Shown here piece after piece: positions 15,960 to 22,972 of a stretch of DNA of 64,000 nucleotides. A program made the position numbers and the translations under genes. The notes below the pieces were generated by a model. The model searched no databases. It was given only the letters and a program-made list of their open reading frames with translations, and was not told the origin of the DNA. The DNA lies in the NCBI GenBank assembly GCA_042092935.1, contig JBELFK010000001.1, positions 25,474-89,473 of the forward strand, in the 5' to 3' direction. Origin of the DNA: JASMHC01 sp042092935 (lineage in GTDB: Bacteria > Pseudomonadota > Alphaproteobacteria > Rhodobacterales > Rhodobacteraceae). Positions within the stretch are counted from its first letter, which is position 1; the number at the start of each line of letters is the position of its first letter.

Positions 15960-17249
15960 ATGACGACGCTATTTGAGAACGCGCGCCTGATTGATCCCGA
16001 GGCGCAGACCGACGGCAAGGGTGCGGTTTTGGTCGCGCAGGGCAAGATTTCCGCCGTGTTTGGCAAGGACGCCGATCTGAGTGCGGCGCGTGCCTCGGCG
16101 GACAGTGTCGTTGACTGCAACGGCAAGACCCTCGCCCCCGGGCTTGTCGATATTGGCGTCAAGATTTGCGAACCAGGTGAGCGGCATAAAGAGAGCTTCC
16201 GCTCGGCCGGTCTTGCCGCCGCCGCCGGCGGCGTCACGACGATCGTGACCCGACCCGACACCATTCCGGCAATCGACACGCCTGAGACACTCGAATTTGT
16301 CACGCGGCGGGCGCAAGAGGCGGCCCCTGTCAACGTGCGGACCATGGCGGCTTTGACCAAGGGACGCGCGGGTCAGGAAATGACTGAACTTGGTTTTCTC
16401 AAGGACGCGGGGGCCGTGGCGTTTACCGACGGCGACCGCGTGATCGAGCGCACCAAGGTTATCAGCCGCGCCATGACCTATGCGAAAAGCCTGGACGCTT
16501 TGATCGTGTCGCACCCCCAAGACCCTGGGCTGTCGGACGGGGCCGCGACCACCTCGGGGAAGTTTGCCGCCCTCAAAGGCCTGCCATCGGTCAACCCCAT
16601 GGCCGAGCGTATGGGATTGGACCGAGACATTGCCCTCGTTGAAATGACCGGCGTCAAATACCACGCCGACCAGATCACCACCCTGCGCGCACTTCCGGCG
16701 CTTGAGCGGGCCAAGGCCAACGGGTTTGACATCACCGCAGGCGTTTCGATCCATCATCTGACGCTGAACGAACTTGACGTGGCGGACTATCGGACCTTCT
16801 TCAAGGTCAAGCCCCCGCTGCGGTCCGAAGACGACCGGCTGGCCTGCATTCAAGCGGTGGCCGATGGGTTGATCGACATCGTTTGCTCGATGCACACGCC
16901 GCAGGACGAGGAAAGCAAACGCCTGCCGTTTCAAGAGGCCGCAAGCGGGGCCGTTGGTCTTGAAACCTTGCTGCCGGCCGCGCTGCGACTTTATCACAAC
17001 GATCAATTGACCCTGCCCCAGTTGTTCCGCGCCATGTCTCTCAACCCAGCCAAACGCTTTGGGCTTGAGGGCGGACGGTTGGCCGTCGGGGCCGCCGCGG
17101 ATTTTGTTTTGTTTGACCCTGACACGCCTTTTGTGCTGGACCGGACCAAGCTCAACTCAAAGTCCAAGAACACGCCGTTTGACGGGGCTCGCCTGCAAGG
17201 TAAAGTGCTTGGAACCTGGGTAAACGGCAAACGCGTTTTCGGAGGCTAG
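15960..17249 (+). CDS. pyrC: Dihydroorotase-like protein without metal ligands (pseudo-DHO, PyrC'-type)
   Basis: This 429-residue protein aligns along its length with class-I dihydroorotases, keeping VSIHHLTLNE, FFKVKPPLRSEDDR and GAVGLETLLP. The catalytic metal sites are altered. The usual HxH after GLVD is Gly66-Val-Lys68, and the Arg that normally follows is Cys70. The HxED-type site reads HPQD, and the DHAPH motif is Met311-His-Thr-Pro-Gln315, losing the metal-binding Asp. It should therefore be catalytically inactive. In Pseudomonas a comparable inactive dihydroorotase (PyrC') is a required structural partner of aspartate transcarbamoylase, and the position beside pyrB supports the same role. 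A working dihydroorotase should be encoded elsewhere. Confidence 0.88.
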   Translation: MTTLFENARLIDPEAQTDGKGAVLVAQGKISAVFGKDADLSAARASADSVVDCNGKTLAPGLVDIGVKICEPGERHKESFRSAGLAAAAGGVTTIVTRPDTIPAIDTPETLEFVTRRAQEAAPVNVRTMAALTKGRAGQEMTELGFLKDAGAVAFTDGDRVIERTKVISRAMTYAKSLDALIVSHPQDPGLSDGAATTSGKFAALKGLPSVNPMAERMGLDRDIALVEMTGVKYHADQITTLRALPALERAKANGFDITAGVSIHHLTLNELDVADYRTFFKVKPPLRSEDDRLACIQAVADGLIDIVCSMHTPQDEESKRLPFQEAASGAVGLETLLPAALRLYHNDQLTLPQLFRAMSLNPAKRFGLEGGRLAVGAAADFVLFDPDTPFVLDRTKLNSKSKNTPFDGARLQGKVLGTWVNGKRVFGG

Positions 17250-17252
17250 ACG

Positions 17253-17834
17253 ATGGATTGGCTTGTCACGGCGGTCGCCGCCTATATCCTCGGGTCGGTC
17301 CCGTTTGGCGTCGTGATCGCGGCAATGTTTGGTCTGGGCGATATTCGCCAGATCGGGTCCGGCAATATCGGCGCGACCAATGTTTTGCGCACCGGCAACA
17401 AATTCGCCGCCTTTCTGACGCTTGTTTTGGACGCTGGCAAAGGGGCCATCGCAGTGCTTGTTGCGCGGGCCGTTTTCGGAGAAGGCGCGGCTGGGTTTGC
17501 AGGGCTATTCGCCGTACTCGGGCACCTGTTCCCGATTTTCCTGAAGTTCAAGGGTGGCAAAGGTGTCGCGACGTTCCTCGGCACGCTTTTGGCGCTGAGT
17601 TTTCCTGCCGGATTGGCCGCCTGCGCGGCTTGGTTGGTGACCGCCGCGCTGTTCCGGATTTCATCGCTGTCGGCCATCGTTGCGGTCGCTTTGGCCCCTG
17701 TATTCACCTATTATTTCTACCACCTTCACGGAGCGCTTCTGGTCGCAGTCCTGTCGGCGGTGGTGATCGCAAAACATCACGCCAATATCCGGCGGCTGTT
17801 GAAGGGTGACGAGCCGAAAATTGGGAAGAGGTAG
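17253..17834 (+). CDS. plsY: Glycerol-3-phosphate acyltransferase PlsY
   Basis: This is the membrane acyltransferase that moves the acyl group from acyl-phosphate to glycerol-3-phosphate, the first step in phospholipid synthesis. The 193-residue protein has about five hydrophobic helices. Conserved motifs are GSVPFGVVIA, the GSGNIGATNVLRT block, GHLFPIFLKFKGGKGVAT and, near the C-terminus, KHHANIRRLLKGDEPK. The ATG follows the dihydroorotase-like gene by three bases, so it is the last confident member of the pyr operon. This pyrB-pyrC-plsY order recurs in alphaproteobacteria. Confidence 0.95.
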   Translation: MDWLVTAVAAYILGSVPFGVVIAAMFGLGDIRQIGSGNIGATNVLRTGNKFAAFLTLVLDAGKGAIAVLVARAVFGEGAAGFAGLFAVLGHLFPIFLKFKGGKGVATFLGTLLALSFPAGLAACAAWLVTAALFRISSLSAIVAVALAPVFTYYFYHLHGALLVAVLSAVVIAKHHANIRRLLKGDEPKIGKR

Positions 17835-17840
17835 AAAACT

Positions 17841-18290
17841 TTGCTGAAACCTGTTGAGTTCAGACGGCTATTGGTGGCATTTTTTCTAGCGCCATTTGCT
17901 CCCGTAGTCTTGTTGCTTCCTCTCCTTGCCCTCGACTTGGTGTTTGGAACGTCACTCTGGGTCGACTATACTCTTTTTTGTATTATGGCACTGGTTACAG
18001 GCTTTGTTCCTTATATTGTTTTTGGACTGCCGGTGATTTTTTTGTACGCCCGCAAAGCGCCGATTACCTACTACCGGGCAAGCAAGGCTGCGTTTATTTC
18101 AACACTTATACTCGTGTTCGCACTTATCATTGTGGAATACACTAATTCGCAGGCACTTGGGTTGAGAAACATAACTATCATTCTTGGTGCGTTCTCGTTC
18201 CTGTTTTCGCAGATTTGGGCCTTAGCCGTAGTTTTCATTTATCGACGTCTAATTAATTTGGGCCCGCGAATCGCCTCCACAGGCCGATAA
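17841..18290 (+). CDS. Orphan hydrophobic membrane protein, AT-rich gene
   Basis: This 149-residue protein with a TTG start has about four transmembrane helices, separated by short basic loops such as YARKAPITYYRASK. No family is recognised. The gene is visibly more AT-rich than its neighbours, with many TTT, ATT and TTA codons, unlike the GC-rich third positions around it. It lies six bases after plsY, so it may be read from the same transcript, but its composition suggests a later arrival. It converges on gshA with an 11-base gap and no clear terminator. The function is unknown. Confidence 0.6.
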   Translation: MLKPVEFRRLLVAFFLAPFAPVVLLLPLLALDLVFGTSLWVDYTLFCIMALVTGFVPYIVFGLPVIFLYARKAPITYYRASKAAFISTLILVFALIIVEYTNSQALGLRNITIILGAFSFLFSQIWALAVVFIYRRLINLGPRIASTGR

Positions 18291-18301
18291 ATATGTCAAT
18301 A

Positions 18302-19672
18302 TCAGTAACTGAACGCCCCATATATCTTGCTGAGATCACCGCCCCATTCGCCGTTGTAGCACTCGATCAACTCGTCCGCAGGGGTTTTGCCTGACTCAAG
18401 GCTTTCCTTGAGTGCGTTCAGGAAATGCGTCTCATCCGGCACCAATCCACCGGCACCGGGCATGGCGCGGGCTTTGAGGCCTTGTTCAGCGATAGCGACC
18501 GTTTCTCGGGCGATGTCCATCATTTTGATGCCGTTTACCTCGGCCTGAAGACCGTCCTTGGCAGCCGCCGCCCGAAGGGCCTCGCGGGTTTCGGCGTCCC
18601 ATCCTTTGTAAAGGTCGCTGGCGGCATCTAGCGCACCTTGGTCGTAGCAGAGACCCACCCAGAAGGCGGGCAATGCACAGAGACGACGCCACGGGCCTCC
18701 GTCAGCGCCGCGCATTTCGAGGAATTGCTTGATCCGTGCTTCGGGGAAAATCGTCGTCAGGTGGTCGGCCCAGTCCGAAAGGGTTGGCATTTCGCCCGGC
18801 AGGGCTGGCAGTTGCCCTTTCAGGAAATCGCGGAAGGATTGGCCAAGCGCATTGTGATATACCCCGTCGCGATAGACGAAATACATCGGCACATCGAGCG
18901 CATATTCGACCCAGGATTCAAAGCCGAAACCGTCTTCAAACACAAATGGCAACATGCCGGTCCGGTCGGCGTCAAGGTCGCGCCAAACGCGGCTGCGCCA
19001 GCTTTTGTGACCGTTGGGCTTGCCCTCAAGGAACGGTGAGTTGGCGAACAGCGCGGTGGCCACGGGTTGCAGAGCCAGCGCGGTGCGGAATTTCTGAACC
19101 ATGTCGGCCTCGGACCCGAAGTCGAGGTTCACCTGCACGGTGCAGGTGCGATACATCATGGTTTTGCCCATGGTGCCGACCCGGTCCATATAGTCGGTCA
19201 TCAGCTTGTAGCGCCCTTTTGGCATCACAGGCATGTCTTCGTGTTTCCAGATCGGCGCAGCTCCGAGACCAATAAACCCGACCCCGATTTCATCTGCAAT
19301 GTGCTTCACGTCGCGCAAATGGACGTTCACCTCGTCACAGGTCTGGTGAATCGTTTCCAGTGGAGCGCCCGACAATTCAAGCTGGCCGCCAGGCTCAAGC
19401 GAGACATTTGCCCCGTCCTTGGTCAAGCCGATCAGTTTGCCCGCTTCGGTCAGAGGCGCCCATCCGTGACGGTCGCGAAGACCCTCAAGCATGGCGAGGA
19501 TCGACTTTTCGCCCTCGTATGGCAGGGGTTTATGGGTGTCTTTACAGTAGCCGAACTTTTCATGCTCGGTGCCGATACGCCAGTCTTCCTTAGGTTTGCA
19601 GCCCGACGAGAGGTACTCGGCAAGCTGGTCGTGGCTTTCGATCGGTCCGCCACCGCTCTGAGGAATGGACAT
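18302..19672 (-). CDS. gshA: Glutamate-cysteine ligase
   Basis: This enzyme makes gamma-glutamylcysteine, the first step of glutathione synthesis. The 456-residue sequence is the proteobacterial/plant-like type. It has WRIGTEHEKFGY near the N-terminus, GAPLETIHQTCDE, a central MYRTCTVQVNLDFGSEADM and ANSPFLEGKPNGHKSWRSRVW, with DVPMYFVYRDG after that. The length is right for this class. It is transcribed leftward and the upstream gap to the next gene is 57 bases. No second glutathione gene is in the window. Confidence 0.95.
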   Translation of the reverse strand: MSIPQSGGGPIESHDQLAEYLSSGCKPKEDWRIGTEHEKFGYCKDTHKPLPYEGEKSILAMLEGLRDRHGWAPLTEAGKLIGLTKDGANVSLEPGGQLELSGAPLETIHQTCDEVNVHLRDVKHIADEIGVGFIGLGAAPIWKHEDMPVMPKGRYKLMTDYMDRVGTMGKTMMYRTCTVQVNLDFGSEADMVQKFRTALALQPVATALFANSPFLEGKPNGHKSWRSRVWRDLDADRTGMLPFVFEDGFGFESWVEYALDVPMYFVYRDGVYHNALGQSFRDFLKGQLPALPGEMPTLSDWADHLTTIFPEARIKQFLEMRGADGGPWRRLCALPAFWVGLCYDQGALDAASDLYKGWDAETREALRAAAAKDGLQAEVNGIKMMDIARETVAIAEQGLKARAMPGAGGLVPDETHFLNALKESLESGKTPADELIECYNGEWGGDLSKIYGAFSY

Positions 19673-19729
19673 TGGCTGCTCCTGCGTCGTGTTGTCTGGG
19701 TTAACTCGTGGGGTGAATTGAAACCGGTG

Positions 19730-20260
19730 TCAATGCAGCCGCGTCAGGTTTTCCGGCGCTTTCAGACGCTGCCAGATCACGATCAGGTGTCCGTTGTTCC
19801 GCTCGAGCGCGGCAAGCATTTCGCCGGTTTGCAATCCCGGCAGGGCTGCGAAGACGTCAAACAGCTTGTCAGTGCCCTCGGCGTTGAGGGGTATCTGTAC
19901 GTCTGCCTGACCCAATTGGGACAAAACCCACCGGGGCGGGTCTTGCGCGTAATCGAGGCTGAGGCTGTCCAGATCCGACATCGCCACGACGCCGCCGTCA
20001 AAGGGGGCAAGATAGGTGATCTGGCCTTCTTTGGTCGACACCACACCAACCCCGCCTTGTTCGGTCTTGAAACGAAGGCGCTGAACGCCCGACCAGGCAA
20101 AGCCGGCTGCAACGATCACCAAAAGCCAGCCGATCCAAACCATCAGGCCAAAGGTGCTCAAGGCCCAATACAGCCCGACGGCCCCGACGAACCCTGCGAC
20201 GATGAGATCGCGATAGCGGGTCAGAAACTGGCGGGCCTCGGGTCTTAGAAAATCACTCAT
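19730..20260 (-). CDS. Membrane-anchored hypothetical protein
   Basis: The protein has about 176 residues, starting MSDFLRPEARQFLTRYRD. Two adjacent hydrophobic helices lie near residues 18-60, followed by a soluble domain with repeated beta-like strands (GGVGVVSTKEGQITYLAP, GGVVAMSDLDSLSLDY) and a C-terminal segment ending VIWQRLKAPENLTRLH. The ATG at 20260 overlaps the end of the GNAT gene by eight bases, so the two are coupled. A longer reading frame upstream lies entirely within that gene and is not used. The protein is conserved in Rhodobacterales by my recollection, but its function is unknown. Confidence 0.7.
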   Translation of the reverse strand: MSDFLRPEARQFLTRYRDLIVAGFVGAVGLYWALSTFGLMVWIGWLLVIVAAGFAWSGVQRLRFKTEQGGVGVVSTKEGQITYLAPFDGGVVAMSDLDSLSLDYAQDPPRWVLSQLGQADVQIPLNAEGTDKLFDVFAALPGLQTGEMLAALERNNGHLIVIWQRLKAPENLTRLH

Positions 20261-21089
20261 AGATGCGTTGCTTTCCGTCAAACAGACATAGCGTCCACTG
20301 ACCGATATAGGTGAACCCGATCGCCTGATAAGCCCTTGACGCGTTTTGATTGGCTGAAAACAGCGTTGCGCGCCGGATGCCTTGGGCCTTGGCCTGTAGT
20401 AAATGCAGGGCCACGGCGCGGCGGGCATGGCCCTTGCCCCTGAGGTCTGGCGGTGTGTAGACGCCGCCGATCTGCACGATATCCGGCAAGCGGGCGTTAA
20501 AGCCCGTCGTGCAAAGCGCGGTCCCGCTGTCCATCAGAACGACATGGCTTTGGGCGTCGCAATAGCCCGCGTATTCCTGTGGTGCAGTCTTGTTGGCGGT
20601 TTCGATCGGCACGTTCAGCACCTCGACATCGTAGTCGCGCCGCCAAAGGATCATCTCGTCCTTGTCGGCGGCTACAAGGGGCATGATCTCTCCGATGCCC
20701 TCAGGCACGATCAGTTGCGCGAGGTCCAACGCATACTGAGGCTCGTCGTGATCCAGCATCGTTGGCACGTCCTTCAACCCGAGCGCCGCTTGCAGCGACC
20801 GCGCTTGTTCCGCGGGGCCGATGATCCCGATCACGTCTCGGTCTGCCAGCAGGTCGGCAACACCCCTCCAATCGAGGTCGGGACATTGCGGCATCAGCAT
20901 GCCTTCGCGGGTGATGCTGAGGACGCCGGTTATGTCTTTCCCATGCCTTTGCACAATGAAATTTGGCGCGCGCGGGTGGTCACCGTTCAGGCCGTGGGCG
21001 TTCAGGTTTGCCAGAGGGAACATGGACTGATCGACGTGGCGGCGCAGAAAGGCTGTGACGTCGGGCAGATCCGCTTTGGTGGCCCACAT
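20253..21089 (-). CDS. GNAT-family N-acetyltransferase
   Basis: This 278-residue protein carries a GCN5-type acetyltransferase domain in its C-terminal half. It transfers acetyl from acetyl-CoA to an amine, but the acceptor cannot be told from the sequence. The acetyl-CoA pyrophosphate loop is visible in PPDLRGKGHARRAV, with the VQIGGVYTP strand before it and ATLFSANQNASRAYQAIGF after it. The N-terminal half is a second, diverged domain, as in two-domain GNAT proteins. The gene lies between rsmE (one-base gap) and a coupled membrane protein, so the three form a leftward cluster. Confidence 0.85.
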   Translation of the reverse strand: MWATKADLPDVTAFLRRHVDQSMFPLANLNAHGLNGDHPRAPNFIVQRHGKDITGVLSITREGMLMPQCPDLDWRGVADLLADRDVIGIIGPAEQARSLQAALGLKDVPTMLDHDEPQYALDLAQLIVPEGIGEIMPLVAADKDEMILWRRDYDVEVLNVPIETANKTAPQEYAGYCDAQSHVVLMDSGTALCTTGFNARLPDIVQIGGVYTPPDLRGKGHARRAVALHLLQAKAQGIRRATLFSANQNASRAYQAIGFTYIGQWTLCLFDGKQRIYE

Positions 21090-21090
21090 T

Positions 21091-21936
21091 CTACCAATCC
21101 CCGAACGCTTGCTGCCAGAGGGTCATCGCCGCAACGGCGGCGGTGTCTGCACGCAGGATGCGAGGGCCGAGGCTGACGGCGTGGGTGAAGGGCAGCGATC
21201 TGAGGCGGGTGCGTTCGGCCTCGGAAAACCCGCCCTCGGGGCCGATGAGGATGGCCCAACTGCCTTTGGGCGAGTCCGCGCCCCGGCGATAGGTGGGGCA
21301 GCGGTCAAAATGCACGATTTCGCCGTCCCGGACATGATCCGGGACCTCTGGCTGAGGGTTGTTTCTTTGGCCGTCGGGGTCCCGGATCAAGCCCGGGACG
21401 GGAAGTGCTAGACGCGCGCCCGCTTCGGCTTCGTCGCAGAACATCAGTTTGCGATCCGCGGGCCAAGCCTCGAGCAGTTTGGACAGCTTCTGCAAGTCCG
21501 TCACCTCGGGGACATAGGTTCCGCCACATTGTTCTGCGGCCTCGACGGCGTGGGCTTGGAGGCGGTCCTGACGCACGCGCTCGGAATTGGTGAAATCGGT
21601 GCCGACCGGTATGATCCGCGCCGCGCCCATTTCAGCGGCCTTTTCGACGATGAAATCGGTGCGCGCCTTTTTGATTGGTGCAAAGATCAGCCAGAGGTCA
21701 GGGGGCATCCGAAGCGGCTTGGCATGCGCCAGACACGTCAGCACGCCCGCCCGTTTTCCCGCCTGCGTGATGCTGGCTGTCCACTCGCCATCGCGCCCGT
21801 TGAACAGCGCCACATCGCCACCCGCTTTCTGGCGCATCACACCAAACAGGTAGTGCGCCTGATCGCGGTCCAAAGGAACCGTTTGCCCCTGACCCAGCGG
21901 GTGATCTACATAGAGCCTGATTTTTGCTGCTTCCAT
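21091..21936 (-). CDS. rsmE: 16S rRNA (uracil1498-N3)-methyltransferase with palindrome-derived insertion
   Basis: This SPOUT-class enzyme methylates U1498 of 16S rRNA. The motifs are the N-terminal YLFGVMRQKAGGDVALFNG, APIKKARTDFIVEKAAEMG and the knotted C-terminal AILIGPEGGFSEAERTRL and ILRADTAAVAAM. At 281 residues it is longer than the usual 240-250. The excess corresponds to residues about 180-204 (PGLIRDPDGQ...DHVRDG), encoded by two facing palindromes at 21325-21399. The insertion is 75 bases long, keeps the frame, and lies between DEAEAGARLALP and the catalytic knot. The ATG at 21936 is only 11 bases from the divergent ubiA start. Confidence 0.93.
   Translation of the reverse strand: MEAAKIRLYVDHPLGQGQTVPLDRDQAHYLFGVMRQKAGGDVALFNGRDGEWTASITQAGKRAGVLTCLAHAKPLRMPPDLWLIFAPIKKARTDFIVEKAAEMGAARIIPVGTDFTNSERVRQDRLQAHAVEAAEQCGGTYVPEVTDLQKLSKLLEAWPADRKLMFCDEAEAGARLALPVPGLIRDPDGQRNNPQPEVPDHVRDGEIVHFDRCPTYRRGADSPKGSWAILIGPEGGFSEAERTRLRSLPFTHAVSLGPRILRADTAAVAAMTLWQQAFGDW
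21325..21399. repeat. Two facing palindromes forming an in-frame insertion in rsmE
   Basis: Two short dyads flank a 33-base core. The first, 21325-21345, has arms GTCCCGGA and TCCGGGAC around a five-base centre. The second, 21379-21399, has arms GTCCCGG and CCGGGAC around a seven-base centre. The outer sequences also match each other in opposite orientation, so the whole element is a compound inverted repeat. Its 75 bases translate without a stop as part of RsmE. It resembles the palindromic repeat elements that invade coding regions in other alphaproteobacteria. Confidence 0.75.
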
Positions 21937-21947
21937 GAGGCCACCAT

Positions 21948-22913
21948 ATGACCGACGCCGGAAACACGCCAGAGCCAGCGGGCCAGGTTTCAGACGCTGT
22001 GCGTGGAAATTGGGTTGACCATACGGCCCCCGAATGGACGCGCCCCTATCTGCGGCTCAGCCGTGCAGATCGCCCGATAGGAACATGGCTGCTGTTGCTG
22101 CCCTGTTGGTGGGGATTGTTCCTGTCTGCATTGTCGCAAAACCGCTTCGGTTGGGACGGCGCTTGGATCCTGATCGCCTGTGCTGCGGGTAGCTGGCTGA
22201 TGCGAGGGGCTGGATGCACATGGAACGACATCACCGACCGCAAGTTTGATTCGCAAGTCGAGCGCACGCGGTCTCGCCCGATCCCGTCGGGGCAGGTTTC
22301 CACGAAACAGGCTGCCGTTTGGATGGTTGCCCAAGCGTTGATTGCTTTCCTCATTTTGTTGACGCTCAATATCAACGCGATCCTGCTGGGCTTCCTGTCT
22401 TTGGTGCCGGTGGCGATTTATCCTTTTGCCAAGCGCTACACCTATTGGCCGCAAGCCTTCCTTGGCATCGCTTTCAACTGGGGCGCGCTGCTGGCGTGGA
22501 CCGCGCATAGCGGGTCTCTTGGATGGCCGGCTGTTGTGCTTTATCTTTCCGGTCTGGCCTGGACGTTGTTTTATGACACGATCTACGCCCATCAGGACAA
22601 AGAGGACGACGTCATGATTGGCGTCAAATCGACGGCCTTGTTGTTTGGCGCTGAAACCCCGAAATGGATGAGGCGGTTTTTGGTCGCCACCCTGTTGCTG
22701 ATGCTTACCGCAATTTTATTGGCCACATCCGAGCGCAACCTGTTGTCGCTGGTCGTGGCTGTTGGCGGGGCCTGGGCCTTTGGCTGGCATTTGGTCTGGC
22801 AGCTTCAAAAACTCGACATCGACGATTCCGACGGGCTTTTGGCGTTATTTCGCGCAAACAGGAATGCGGGTCTGATCCCGGTGTTGTTTTTTCTGGTCGC
22901 ATTGTTCATTTGA
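21948..22913 (+). CDS. ubiA: 4-hydroxybenzoate polyprenyltransferase
   Basis: This is the membrane prenyltransferase that attaches the polyprenyl chain to 4-hydroxybenzoate in ubiquinone synthesis. The 321-residue protein has about eight to nine helices. The first Asp-rich motif is in TWNDITDRKFDSQVERTRSR and the second in YDTIYAHQDKEDD, both needed for magnesium and diphosphate binding. A soluble N-terminus with a Pro-rich stretch precedes the first helix. It starts 11 bases from the divergent rsmE gene, so their promoters must overlap or lie inside the opposing genes. It is followed by a BON/OmpA protein gene after 59 bases. Confidence 0.95.
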   Translation: MTDAGNTPEPAGQVSDAVRGNWVDHTAPEWTRPYLRLSRADRPIGTWLLLLPCWWGLFLSALSQNRFGWDGAWILIACAAGSWLMRGAGCTWNDITDRKFDSQVERTRSRPIPSGQVSTKQAAVWMVAQALIAFLILLTLNINAILLGFLSLVPVAIYPFAKRYTYWPQAFLGIAFNWGALLAWTAHSGSLGWPAVVLYLSGLAWTLFYDTIYAHQDKEDDVMIGVKSTALLFGAETPKWMRRFLVATLLLMLTAILLATSERNLLSLVVAVGGAWAFGWHLVWQLQKLDIDDSDGLLALFRANRNAGLIPVLFFLVALFI

Positions 22914-22972
22914 TTGATCCGCTCGGGCGGACGACCTAATAAAGACCCACACTCTCGGAGACTGTCCCCTTT

